Shown piece after piece: positions 24,628 through 32,405 of a stretch of 64,000 bases of DNA. The position numbers were made by a program, and so were the translations under genes. The stretch lies in contig NZ_CP108036.1 in the NCBI RefSeq assembly GCF_036170895.1, positions 806,001 through 870,000 of the forward strand, given 5' to 3'. The notes beneath the pieces are model-generated. The model was not told the DNA's origin and ran no database searches. It saw only the letters and a list, made by a program, of their open reading frames with translations. Source of the stretch: Streptomyces erythrochromogenes (GTDB lineage Bacteria; Actinomycetota; Actinomycetes; Streptomycetales; Streptomycetaceae). Numbering within the stretch: the stretch's first letter is position 1; each line of letters begins with the position of its first letter.

Positions 24628-25557
24628 TCAGTCGTGCAGCATCTCCTCGCGCAGGGTCTCCAGCGTGCGGGCGAGCAGGCGGGAGACGTGCATCTGGGAG
24701 AGGCCGATCTCTTCGCCGATCTCCGCCTGGGTCATCTCCTGGCCGAAGCGCAGCTGCAGGATGCGGGTGCTGCGTTCGTCCAGGCCGGCGAGCAGGGGTG
24801 CGAGGGCGTGCCGGTCCTCGACGGCCTCCAGGGCGGGATCGACGCCGCCGACGGTGTCGGCCAGGGAGCGGGCGGGCTGTCCGCCCGCGGGGGTCCCCGC
24901 ACCGCCGGATTCGGACGGCTGGGGCGCGTCGAGGGACTGGGTGGAGTAGCCGTTGGCGGCGACCAGGCCCTCGCGGACCTCGTCCTCGGTGAGGCCCAGG
25001 TGGGCGGCGAGTTCCGCAGGGGTGGGCGCGCGGTCCGTCTCGGAGGTCAGCTCCTCCGTGGCCTTCGCCAGCAGCAGGCGCTGCTCCTGGAGCCGGCGCG
25101 GGACCCGCACGGCCCATGTGGTGTCGCGGAAGTGGCGCTTGATCTCACCTGTGATGTAAGGCACGGCGAGCGTGGTGAACTGGGTGTTGCGGTCGGGGTC
25201 GTACCGGTCGATGGCCTTGATCAGGCCGATGATGCCGACCTGGACGATGTCCTCGTTCTCGGGGCCGCCGGGGCGGTCGCGGAACGGCCGTGCGGCGAAG
25301 TTCACCAGTGAGATGTTCATCTCGATGAGCGTGCCGCGCACGTACTGGTACTCGCGGGTGCCCTCTTCCAGGCTCCGCAGCCGCTCGAAGAACACCCGGG
25401 TCAGCTGCCGGGCGTCGCAGGTCGACAGTTCCCGCGGGCAGGGCACCTCGGGCAGTCCGCTGAGCGCGGGTCCGGCCACGGCGCCGCCGTCGGGGGCGGC
25501 GGCCGTAGTGGGGGGCGTCGTCGAGGTCGTGGCCTCGGTCGTGGCCGTGATGGTCAT
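24628..25557 (-). CDS. SigB/SigF-type RNA polymerase sigma factor
   Basis: The 309-residue sigma factor of the stress and sporulation group has region 2 NISLVNFAARPFRDRPGGPEN then DIVQVGIIGLIKAIDRYDPD and FTTLAVPYITGEIKRHFRDT. Region 3 includes RVPRRLQEQRLLLAKATEEL, and region 4 includes LDERSTRILQLRFGQEMTQA with a helix-turn-helix ending LSQMHVSRLLARTL. About 45 Thr/Ala/Pro-rich residues precede region 1.2. The region around residues 225-250 has a Gly/Ala-rich insert. The ATG was chosen at MTITATTEA. A SigB-like GGGTAT element lies about 128 bp upstream, suggesting autoregulation. No cognate anti-sigma gene is adjacent. Confidence 0.92.
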   Translation of the reverse strand: MTITATTEATTSTTPPTTAAAPDGGAVAGPALSGLPEVPCPRELSTCDARQLTRVFFERLRSLEEGTREYQYVRGTLIEMNISLVNFAARPFRDRPGGPENEDIVQVGIIGLIKAIDRYDPDRNTQFTTLAVPYITGEIKRHFRDTTWAVRVPRRLQEQRLLLAKATEELTSETDRAPTPAELAAHLGLTEDEVREGLVAANGYSTQSLDAPQPSESGGAGTPAGGQPARSLADTVGGVDPALEAVEDRHALAPLLAGLDERSTRILQLRFGQEMTQAEIGEEIGLSQMHVSRLLARTLETLREEMLHD

Positions 25558-25684
25558 CGTCTTCGCTCCTTGGGCACAGGTGCTTGCGGCGCGTTGCGCG
25601 ATTGCTCGCTCGTTGCATCGGTCGGTGCGGAAGTCCCCTTCCGCTCCCCTGCACCCTGCCGGGAGCCCGGACACACGTCAAGTT

Positions 25685-25690
25685 ATACCC
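25685..25690 (-). promoter_or_regulatory. GGGTAT minus-10 element of a SigB-type promoter
   Basis: GGGTAT on the minus strand lies in an A/T-rich patch between the divergent sigma and winged-helix genes. Streptomyces SigB-type promoters use a GNNT motif followed by 14-16 bases and GGGTA(C/T). The minus-35 match here is imperfect. Confidence 0.5.
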
Positions 25691-25742
25691 GAAAAGGTTT
25701 TCTGGATTTGCTTTTCGCGAGTCGCCACTCAAGAATGTCGTC

Positions 25743-26123
25743 GTGGAGAACGAGCACACGGGTTCCCGCCGGAACCACTGGACCTTCCTGACGAACCACG
25801 CCCGGGTCCTCATCGCCATCGCGCGCGACCCGGGGGTCCGGCTGCGCGACATCGCGGCCAGCTGCGATCTCACCGAGCGCACCGTGCAGGCGATCGTCAC
25901 GGACCTGGAGACGGACGGGTACCTCACGCGGACCCGGGACGGCCGGCGCAACCGCTACGCCATCGCCCCCGGCGCGCGCTTCCGCCACCCGGCCGAGGCC
26001 GGCCTCGAGATCGCCGGCCTCCTGGCCTACCTCACGGGGCGGCCGAACCCGCCGCCGGCGCCGCCCGCTCCCGCCACGGCGGACGACGTCCCCCACGGCC
26101 ACGGGGCCCTGCCCCTGCTGTGA
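25743..26123 (+). CDS. Winged helix-turn-helix regulator (MarR-like)
   Basis: The protein has about 126 residues. The DNA-binding domain begins NHWTFLTNHARVLIAIARDP and continues LRDIAASCDLTERTVQAIVT with the wing TRTRDGRRNRYAIAPG. The C-terminus (FRHPAEAGLEIAGLLAYLTG) is followed by a Pro/Ala-rich tail. The GTG is the likely start because homologous proteins begin just before SRRNHW; the ribosome site is weak. It is divergent from the sigma factor gene and may share the GGGTAT region. A piece very similar to its C-terminus recurs at the end of the window. Confidence 0.82.
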   Translation: MENEHTGSRRNHWTFLTNHARVLIAIARDPGVRLRDIAASCDLTERTVQAIVTDLETDGYLTRTRDGRRNRYAIAPGARFRHPAEAGLEIAGLLAYLTGRPNPPPAPPAPATADDVPHGHGALPLL

Positions 26124-26204
26124 TCGCGGGTCGCCGCGGAGAGCCATCTCACAGGCGCTCACCGCGGTGCGGTCGTCACCCGCCGCGCACGCGGTGCACC
26201 TTGC

Positions 26205-26234
26205 GCGCGCGGCGCCTACGCGCGCGGCGCCTAA
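26205..26234. repeat. 15-bp tandem duplication
   Basis: GCGCGCGGCGCCTAC is followed directly by GCGCGCGGCGCCTAA. The second copy overlaps the stop of the SsgA-like gene. The GGCGCC core is palindromic, so it may form a small structure in the 3' untranslated region. Confidence 0.6.
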
Positions 26235-26662
26235 CGGTCCGCGAGCAGGCCTTCGAAGAACTCCCAGTCCAGGCGCTCCGCCTCGGCGCCGGCCGGAACC
26301 GCCGCCCAGGTGCTCTCCAGCCACGACGCGAGCCCCGCGCGGTCGAACACGAAGAGGGCGTACGGCGGCGCCGTCCCCAGCCGCAGGAGGACCTGCGCCG
26401 TGCGGCCGGGCCCGGCGGTCGGCCGGATCCGCACCTCTCCCGTTCCCGCCAGCGTGCGCAGCCCCCTGGCCAGCAGGTCACGGCCGATCAGCCAGGTCAC
26501 GTCGTCCTCTCCCGGCTGGTGGAAGGTGAGCTCGACGCCCAGCGGGGCACGGGCGGACCAGTGGAACGTGACCCGGAGCGGGAACCGCAGCCGTGTCCGC
26601 ACCTGGTGGATCTCGGTCGTCCAGGTCAGGTCCTGCTCGGGGCAGCGGGGCAGGTGGTCCAT
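26231..26662 (-). CDS. SsgA-like sporulation and cell division regulator
   Basis: The 143-residue protein of the actinobacteria-specific SsgA-like family controls septum site and peptidoglycan events during sporulation. Recognisable blocks are WSARAPLGVELTFHQPGEDD, VTWLIGRDLLARGL, GTGEVRIRPTAG and the C-terminal LDWEFFEGLLA. Length and order match SsgB/SsgA-type proteins. The ATG was chosen because the upstream extension in the same frame is Arg-rich and lacks the family start. It is monocistronic and convergent with the winged-helix gene. Which paralogue (SsgA to SsgG) cannot be settled without alignment. Confidence 0.88.
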   Translation of the reverse strand: MDHLPRCPEQDLTWTTEIHQVRTRLRFPLRVTFHWSARAPLGVELTFHQPGEDDVTWLIGRDLLARGLRTLAGTGEVRIRPTAGPGRTAQVLLRLGTAPPYALFVFDRAGLASWLESTWAAVPAGAEAERLDWEFFEGLLADR

Positions 26663-26934
26663 GATGACTCGTCTCTGCAGGTGGGCGGCGGGCGGCCGGG
26701 GCCCGGGCCGGGATCGCACCGTCCGGCCGGAACGGCACGGGCGACACCGGGTGCCATGGCTCGTCTGCTCGCTCGTCCGCATCCGAAACAGCCGTGCGGG
26801 CCATTGGAGGGAACGGCGGACGTGTCGGCCCGGAAGCTCCCGGGTCCGCACGGATAGTCGTACCGGGCGCTCGGGGCCGGCCGCGGTCCGTCGTGGCACG
26901 CCCGAACCGAAGTCGTCGGAGAACGGGGCCGGAA

Positions 26935-27288
26935 ATGAAGAAGTCCGCAGTGATGTGCGCGCTGGTGACGGGCCTGGCGTTCGGCCCGATGGCCGGCGCG
27001 GGATGGGCCGCGCCGCAGCCGGGGGCCGCCGCCCCGGCCCCCGCCGCGCCCCGGGCCGCGTACCCGGTCGGCGAGGTGGTCTCGGACGCGCCGCTCCACG
27101 TGCGCCAGAAGCCGACGGTGTATTCCGGGGTCGTCAAGACGCTCCGCCCGGGCCAGCGTGTGCTCCTCACCTGCCAGACGCGGGGCGGGTGGGTGGACGG
27201 CAACCCCCTGTGGTACCGCCTCCAGGGCTCCAAGGGCTGGGTCTCGGCCCGCTTCGTCCACGACCACCAGCCGGTCCGCCCCTGCTGA
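26935..27288 (+). CDS. Secreted SH3-domain protein
   Basis: The 117-residue protein has a signal peptide (MKKSAVMCALVTGLAFGP, then MAGAGWA). After an Ala/Pro linker comes a bacterial SH3 fold: SDAPLHVRQKPTVYSGVV, LRPGQRVLLTCQTRGGWVDG and LWYRLQGSKGWVSARFV. Such domains bind cell-wall peptides. Cysteines near residue 82 and at the C-terminus (RPC) could form a disulfide. GGCCGGAA is a weak ribosome site before the ATG. It is transcribed alone and is convergent with the amidohydrolase gene. Confidence 0.85.
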   Translation: MKKSAVMCALVTGLAFGPMAGAGWAAPQPGAAAPAPAAPRAAYPVGEVVSDAPLHVRQKPTVYSGVVKTLRPGQRVLLTCQTRGGWVDGNPLWYRLQGSKGWVSARFVHDHQPVRPC

Positions 27289-27307
27289 CGGTCCCGCTGC
27301 CGCCGGC

Positions 27308-28885
27308 TCACACGGCCGGCTTGCCGGCCTCCCGGCCGTCGACGTAGGTCGCCACGACCTCGATGTCGCCGATCGCCGAGACGTCGACGCGCCGCGGGTC
27401 GTCGCCCAGGACGACCAGGTCGGCGCGCTTGCCCGGGGTGAGGCTGCCCGCGCTGTCCTCCCAGTGGCAGGCGTGGGCGCCCGCGACCGTATAGGCGTAC
27501 AGGGCCTCGTCGACGGTGATGCCCTCGTCCGGGCCGATCAGCCGGCCCGACTCGGAGGCGCGCTCGACCATGAACTGGACGGCCCGCAGCGGGGAGCCGT
27601 CCGTCACCGGGCGGTCGGAGCTGCCGACCAGGGTGATGCCGTGGTCGAGGAACCCCCGGCCGCGGTACAGCCACGGCGCCCGCTCCTCGCCCATGATCGC
27701 CGCGTAGTCGTCGCCGAAGTAGCGCAGGAAGTTGGGCTGGACCACCGCGCTGATCCCCAGCCGCGCGAAACGCGGGAGCTGGTCCGGGCGGACCAGGCCG
27801 GCGTGTTCGATGCGGTGCCGGGCATCGGGCCTGGGCCTGCGCCGCTGGGCCTCCTCCAGGGCGTCCAGTGCCACGTCGGCCGCGCGGTCGCCGATGGCGT
27901 GCACGGCGAGCTGCCATCCGGCGAGGTGGCCGTCGACGACGGACCGTGCGAGGACCTCGGGGTCGTCCTGCAACTGGCCTGCGTGGTCCATGCCTTCGTA
28001 CGGGGAGCTCAGAGCGGCGGTACGGGCCATCATCCCGCCGTCGGTGAAGATCTTGAGGGCGCCCACGGACAGCCAGTCGTCGCCGAAGCCGGTGCGCAGG
28101 CCCAGGTCGAGGGCCTTGGGGATGCCGTCGGCCTCGTGCGCGCCGACCGGCCGCAGCCGGTCGGCGGAGACCATCAGCTGAACCCGTAGCGGCAGCAGTC
28201 CCTTCTCCCGGGCGAGTTGGTAGGCGCCCAGTTCGACCGGAGTGTGCCCGAAGAGGGCGCCGCCGATGCCGGCCTCGGCGCAGGCGGTGATGCCCTCGGC
28301 CACGCAGGTGCGGGCGGCGCGCCCGATGGACTCGGCCAACTCCTCCTGGGAGTAGGGCAGTCGCAGCGCACGGGCTGCGCCCATCGCACCCTCGGCGAGG
28401 AAGCCGTCCTCGTGCGGGACGTCCGCGGCGAGCAGGTCCAGGACGGCGGTGTTGACGACACAGCCGTGCCCGGAGTCGTGCAGCACGTACAGCTTGTGCC
28501 CCTGGCCGACCCGGTCGAGATCGGCGGCGGTCAAGTGGCGGCCCAGCGCGCGCTGGTCGTAGCCGACGACGCTCACCCAGGACCCGGGCGAGTTCCTGGC
28601 CGCGACCGCCTGGGCCACGACCGCGAGGGCGTCCTCGATCCGTGTGCAGCCCGCCATGCTGGCGGTGTTCTGCTTGAATCCGGTCCAGGGCAGGTGGACG
28701 TGGGAGTCGATGAACCCGGGGAGCACCGTGGCGCCTTGGAGGTCGATCACCTCGCGTGCGGGCAGGGAGGCCACGGCCTCGTCCAGGCCGACGATCCGGC
28801 CCCGCCAGATGCCGAGCTCGTGGGCGACCGGATGGTCCGGGTCCATGGTGAGGAAGCGGGCGTTGGTCAGCCTGGTGCAGAGCAT
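27308..28885 (-). CDS. Amidohydrolase family protein (YtcJ-like)
   Basis: The 525-residue metal-dependent hydrolase has the amidohydrolase entry motif LPGFIDSHVHLPWTGFKQ, with the HxH metal ligands at about residues 60-63. Further motifs are HDSGHGCVVN, AVHAIGDRAADVALDALEE (a second His metal ligand), RHRIEHAGLV, and VGSSDRPVTDGSPLRAVQFM with the catalytic Asp. The length fits the YtcJ-like exoenzyme family, often annotated as formamidase-like. The substrate is unknown. It sits next to the siderophore cluster, 63 bp downstream of cchK in the same direction. It might read through from cchK, but it is not part of the known coelichelin set. Confidence 0.88.
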   Translation of the reverse strand: MLCTRLTNARFLTMDPDHPVAHELGIWRGRIVGLDEAVASLPAREVIDLQGATVLPGFIDSHVHLPWTGFKQNTASMAGCTRIEDALAVVAQAVAARNSPGSWVSVVGYDQRALGRHLTAADLDRVGQGHKLYVLHDSGHGCVVNTAVLDLLAADVPHEDGFLAEGAMGAARALRLPYSQEELAESIGRAARTCVAEGITACAEAGIGGALFGHTPVELGAYQLAREKGLLPLRVQLMVSADRLRPVGAHEADGIPKALDLGLRTGFGDDWLSVGALKIFTDGGMMARTAALSSPYEGMDHAGQLQDDPEVLARSVVDGHLAGWQLAVHAIGDRAADVALDALEEAQRRRPRPDARHRIEHAGLVRPDQLPRFARLGISAVVQPNFLRYFGDDYAAIMGEERAPWLYRGRGFLDHGITLVGSSDRPVTDGSPLRAVQFMVERASESGRLIGPDEGITVDEALYAYTVAGAHACHWEDSAGSLTPGKRADLVVLGDDPRRVDVSAIGDIEVVATYVDGREAGKPAV

Positions 28886-28948
28886 CGTGCGGTGTCCCCA
28901 GAGGTGGTGGCCGGCGCCGCCGGCGGCACGGCGGACGGGCGGTGAGGG

Positions 28949-29161
28949 TCAGGCGTCCATCGAACGGGCGAGGGAGCGGGGGCGCAGATCGGTCCAGTTC
29001 GCCTCGACGAAGTCCAGGCACGCCTCCCGGGTGTTCTCACCGAGGGCGATCGTCCACCCGCCGGGCACGTCGACGAAGGACGGCCAGAGCGAATGCTGGC
29101 CCTCGTCGTTCACCAGGACGAGGAAGCGGCCCTCGGCGTCGTCGAAGGGGTTGGTACTCAC
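28949..29161 (-). CDS. cchK: MbtH-like NRPS partner CchK
   Basis: The 70-residue protein has the invariant features of MbtH-like adenylation-domain partners: [17 protein letters not shown], the SLWPSF turn, GGWTIALGE, and [17 protein letters not shown] with conserved tryptophans. It would bind the adenylation domains of CchH and support their solubility or activity. It is divergent from cchJ, with an iron box in the 93-bp intergenic gap, so iron limitation probably induces both. The gene order matches the coelichelin cluster of Streptomyces coelicolor. Confidence 0.95.
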   Translation of the reverse strand: MSTNPFDDAEGRFLVLVNDEGQHSLWPSFVDVPGGWTIALGENTREACLDFVEANWTDLRPRSLARSMDA

Positions 29162-29188
29162 GGTCGTTGCCTCCCCGGAACGTCACGA

Positions 29189-29207
29189 TTAGGTTAGGCT
29201 CGCCTAA
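29189..29207. promoter_or_regulatory. Iron box between cchK and cchJ
   Basis: The 19-mer TTAGGTTAGGCTCGCCTAA closely matches the DmdR1/IdeR iron box consensus TTAGGTTAGGCTAACCTAA; the right arm differs at two positions. It lies between the divergent cchK and cchJ starts and probably represses both when iron is sufficient. Confidence 0.9.
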
Positions 29208-29254
29208 TTGCAACGAGCTTAGTCTCTCCCCTTGCCGCTCACAAGGAGACCTGC

Positions 29255-30349
29255 ATGCGCCTGACCGAGGACGCCTTCGCCGCGTACGGACTGCCCGGCG
29301 AACCGGGTTCCGAAGCGTTCTGGGCGGCGGCGGGAACCCCCGCGTCGGTCCCCGCGGAGGACGGCGGCTGGGCGACCCTGTTCCTGTGGCGCGGCTCCCC
29401 GGCGAGCATCGGCTTCGAGAGCTGGTCGGAGCCGGTGGCGCTGGGCCGGTGGGGCGAGACGGACTGCTGGTACGCGGAGGTCCGCATGCCCGCGCGGCTG
29501 CGGGTCACCTACCAGTTCCTCGCGGACGGCGCCGCGTTCGCCGACCCGTTCAACCCGCTCGGCGCGGGCGGGGACCGGTCCATCGCGGCGACCCCGGACG
29601 CGTCGGCCCAGCCGTACTGGCCCGTCCTCGGTGCCGGCGCCGACCAGGTGCTGCCCCTGCCGCGCACCCGGGTCCGCTGGACGAGCGAACGCCTCGGCGG
29701 GCGGCGCACCGTACGGGTCCACCCGGCGGGCGGCGGCGGACCGGTGGTCCTGCTGCTCGACGGGGACGACTGGCTGTACCTGCACCCGGCCATGACGGCC
29801 TTCGACGCGGCCGTTGCGGCCGGGGAGATGCCGCCCGTCACCCTCGTCTTCCTGCCGACCAGGGACCGGGAGGCCGAGTTCGGATGCCGGCCCGCACTGT
29901 GGGAGGCGGTACGGGACGAACTGCTGCCGCTGGTGGCGGAGACGGGCCTGCCCGCGGGGCCGGACCGCCTGGTCGTCGCCGGACAGAGCCTTGGCGGGCT
30001 GAGCGCGATGTACGCGGCGCTGGAGTTCCCGGACCTGGTGTCCCGGGTCGCCTGCCAGTCCCCGTCGTTCTGGTGGGCGCCCGGCGCCGCCGACCTCGCG
30101 GACCCCTTGGCCGGCCCGCTCGGCGGCGCCGTCGCGGCGCGCCTGCGCGAGCGCGTGGACCTGTCGGGGCTGCGGGTCGCCTTCGACGTGGGGGAACACG
30201 AGACACCGATGCTCCCCCACTGCGCACTGGTCGAGACCCTGGCCGCCCAGGCGGGCGCCACCGTGCGCGTATCGCGCTCCCCGTCGGCCCACGACCGCGC
30301 GTCCTGGCGCCACGCCCTCCTCAGGGACGTCGCATGGGCCCTGGTCTAG
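29255..30349 (+). CDS. cchJ: Siderophore esterase CchJ (enterochelin esterase-like)
   Basis: The 364-residue alpha/beta hydrolase has an N-terminal Fes-like domain (GWATLFLWRGSPASIGFESW) and a catalytic domain. The nucleophile motif is GQSLGGLSAM, the acid is probably near DVGEHE, and the catalytic His is in SAHDRASWRHAL. VVLLLDGDDWLY supplies the oxyanion region. In the coelichelin system this esterase is proposed to release the peptide from CchH, which has no thioesterase domain. It may also hydrolyse the siderophore after uptake. ACAAGGAGACC precedes the ATG, and an iron box is 48 bp upstream. Confidence 0.92.
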   Translation: MRLTEDAFAAYGLPGEPGSEAFWAAAGTPASVPAEDGGWATLFLWRGSPASIGFESWSEPVALGRWGETDCWYAEVRMPARLRVTYQFLADGAAFADPFNPLGAGGDRSIAATPDASAQPYWPVLGAGADQVLPLPRTRVRWTSERLGGRRTVRVHPAGGGGPVVLLLDGDDWLYLHPAMTAFDAAVAAGEMPPVTLVFLPTRDREAEFGCRPALWEAVRDELLPLVAETGLPAGPDRLVVAGQSLGGLSAMYAALEFPDLVSRVACQSPSFWWAPGAADLADPLAGPLGGAVAARLRERVDLSGLRVAFDVGEHETPMLPHCALVETLAAQAGATVRVSRSPSAHDRASWRHALLRDVAWALV

Positions 30350-31989
30350 GGGGTGTCTCCCGCTTCGATGGGGAGGTGGCGGCGCCGTTGCAGCTCTTGG
30401 CGTTCGACGTCCGGGATCGTCATGTACTCGGCGAGCACGGCGGCGAGCGCGCCCACTCGGGTGCTGCCGGTGTCGGCGGGGAACAGCCACCGGACGTTCT
30501 CGTCGCGCGTGATGAGGTCGATCGCCGGGCGTCCGCTCCGGTCGTGTGCGGTAGCCGCCCGGACGTAACGGACCCGGTCGACCGGGATGACCTGCCGGAT
30601 CTCGCCCTGCTCGAGGAACGCGTTCGCCTTGGCCGTGACGATGCGGCGGTCCGTGACGGCGACCAGCGTGTTCGCCGCCGCCTTGTCCCTCGCCGCCGCC
30701 AGCTTCTCCTTCGCTCCGCTGAAGATCGCGGAGATCGGGCCGAGACCGTCGACCTGATCGGCGAAGCCGAGTACACGGAGGGCCTCACCGTCCTCCAGGA
30801 ACCATCGCAGGATGCGCAGGTACGGCTCGGGACCCAGCGATTCGGGCGCGCAGACGATGTCCGGTGCCTCGAGCGCGGGGACCGGCGGACGGAGGGCATC
30901 GGCAAGGGGCTCGATCGCTTCCAGCAGGCGGGCGGAGGTCTGGCGGGCCGCCGCCGAATCCCTCCGTTTTCCCGGCAATGACAGCGTGTCGCGTCCGGGG
31001 AGTTCAGCGAGGATGCGCAGCTCCCGTATCAGCGAGTCGACGAGGCTCGTCGTCTCGGCGAGAGCGGAGTCGAGCTCTTCGCGGGTGCGGCGTGCGATGT
31101 CGTCGACGAGCCGGGCCTCGGCGGCGTCTTCGGAGCCGACGGTTCTCGCCCGCGCGGCGTGGAGCGCCCGGTATCCGATCCATGCCTTGAGGGAGGACAG
31201 GAGGGCGTTCGAGTCGAAGACGATGGCCTCGGCGTTCGTCTCGAGGTACTCACGGCGGCCGTGTGTGTCGCTCTGGTGGATCTGCCGGACGTGGGTGGCG
31301 ACATTCAACCGGTACAGGTCGACCTGCTTGCGCAGTGACGCCCTGCTCCCCGCGACGGTGTCCCACAGGGACGTCGGAACCGATCCGACCACCCGTGCCT
31401 GTTCGACCACGTGATCGACGGTGGCGACGAGCGCGGTCAGCTCGGCCCACTGCCCGTGGCGGACGGTCGCGAGTACCTGGCTCGTCAGCGCGATGTTGGT
31501 TCTGACCAGGCCTGTGATCTCGCTCAGTTGCATCTGGAGGGCGACCATCGCCAGCGCCGGCCCGAGCGCCGCCGCGGTCTGCGCCGCGCTCACCGCGGTC
31601 ACGGGGATGAAGCGGGCCTGGGCGAGGCCGCCGGAGAGGAGCACCGTGCCCAGGTTCGCGCCGTCCTTCACCGCCAGGGTTCCGCCGGCCCTCAGCAGGG
31701 CCTGGGTCGCGTTGCTGATCCTGTAGAGCCCTTGCACACCGGAGAACGCGTTTCCGAGGTTGCCGGCCACGGTGGCCGTGTTCCCGATCGAGGCGAGGAG
31801 CGTGGAGAACCGGTCGCGGTCGGCGGTCGGCACGAGCCCGAAGTCGACCAGGTCGAGACCCAGTTCCGTCGGGACCTCGCCGAAGACCACGGCGACCCCC
31901 GGGAGCACCTCGGCCAGGACCGTCGACGCGTTGCACTGGCCGTTCACCTCCGCCTCGCGCGTCTCCGTCGAGTCCGAAGCGTCCTGCAT
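30346..31989 (-). CDS. Unrecognised 547-residue protein with hydrophobic helices and C-terminal PH-like domain
   Basis: I do not recognise this family. Residues 20-170 contain several hydrophobic, Gly/Ala-rich segments (VAVVFGEVPTELGLDLVDFG, ANLGTVLLSGGLAQARFIPV, AAALGPALAMVALQMQL). Residues 180-400 are charged helices likely to form coiled coils (RTREELDSALAETTSLVDSL). Residues 455-515 look like a bacterial PH-like domain (VAVTDRRIVTAKANAFLEQG through DRVRYVRAATA to VRWLFPADTG). A Cys at 19 precedes the hydrophobic part. It overlaps cchJ by four bases tail to tail and lies where the coelichelin cluster normally has none. Codon usage appears somewhat less GC3-biased than the neighbours. A membrane-associated or pore-forming helical protein is one possibility. 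Confidence 0.7.
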   Translation of the reverse strand: MQDASDSTETREAEVNGQCNASTVLAEVLPGVAVVFGEVPTELGLDLVDFGLVPTADRDRFSTLLASIGNTATVAGNLGNAFSGVQGLYRISNATQALLRAGGTLAVKDGANLGTVLLSGGLAQARFIPVTAVSAAQTAAALGPALAMVALQMQLSEITGLVRTNIALTSQVLATVRHGQWAELTALVATVDHVVEQARVVGSVPTSLWDTVAGSRASLRKQVDLYRLNVATHVRQIHQSDTHGRREYLETNAEAIVFDSNALLSSLKAWIGYRALHAARARTVGSEDAAEARLVDDIARRTREELDSALAETTSLVDSLIRELRILAELPGRDTLSLPGKRRDSAAARQTSARLLEAIEPLADALRPPVPALEAPDIVCAPESLGPEPYLRILRWFLEDGEALRVLGFADQVDGLGPISAIFSGAKEKLAAARDKAAANTLVAVTDRRIVTAKANAFLEQGEIRQVIPVDRVRYVRAATAHDRSGRPAIDLITRDENVRWLFPADTGSTRVGALAAVLAEYMTIPDVERQELQRRRHLPIEAGDTP

Positions 31990-32149
31990 GCGATCTCCTC
32001 CCCAGGGAACGCAACGGCCGGACGTCGTCGGCGTTCACCGGCGAAGTGTACGGCTGGAGAACGGCTCGACGCCCGGCGAACGATGGATGTCAGCACGCTT
32101 GTGTAACCTCCGCATTCGAACCTCGGTCGTTACTCGGAGGGGTGTCCGG

Positions 32150-32396
32150 ATGTGGGAGCTCGCGCGGTCGTGGGTCGAGGGGTGGGCCGTCTCGCGGCGG
32201 GTGGCGAGGCCGGTGGACGAGCCGTGGGGGCTGAGCGTCCGGGTCGGGCTGCCGGACCAGGCGGTCCGGCACGTCCTGCTCGGTGCCGGTTTCCTGATGG
32301 CCGTCGACCTGCGTCCGGCCCCCGTGCCGGCGCCGGACGTTGGAGTCCGAGCAGCTCGCCCGCGGCAGCATCTTCGACCGCCCCGTCGCGGGCTGA
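32150..32396 (+). pseudogene. Decayed GNAT-like acetyltransferase remnant
   Basis: An ATG with a perfect GGAGGGG site opens MWELARSWVEGWAVSRRVA followed by GLSVRVGLPDQAVRHVLLGA. I recognise this as the start of a Streptomyces GNAT-type acetyltransferase. The frame then jumps to GFLMAVDLRPAPVPAPD, which in full-length relatives lies about 40 residues further on. The reading frame is lost after that. In the last 60 bases a different frame with good codon bias reads TLESEQLARGSIFDRPVAG and stops. At least one internal deletion and one frameshift are implied. The source of the last piece is unclear. Confidence 0.6.
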
Positions 32397-32405
32397 GCCG
32401 GCCCC

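Noticed and set aside
27308..28885. Amidohydrolase as a coelichelin biosynthesis gene
   Set aside because: It neighbours cchK but is not part of the known eleven-gene set, and no step in the pathway needs it. Read-through transcription remains possible.
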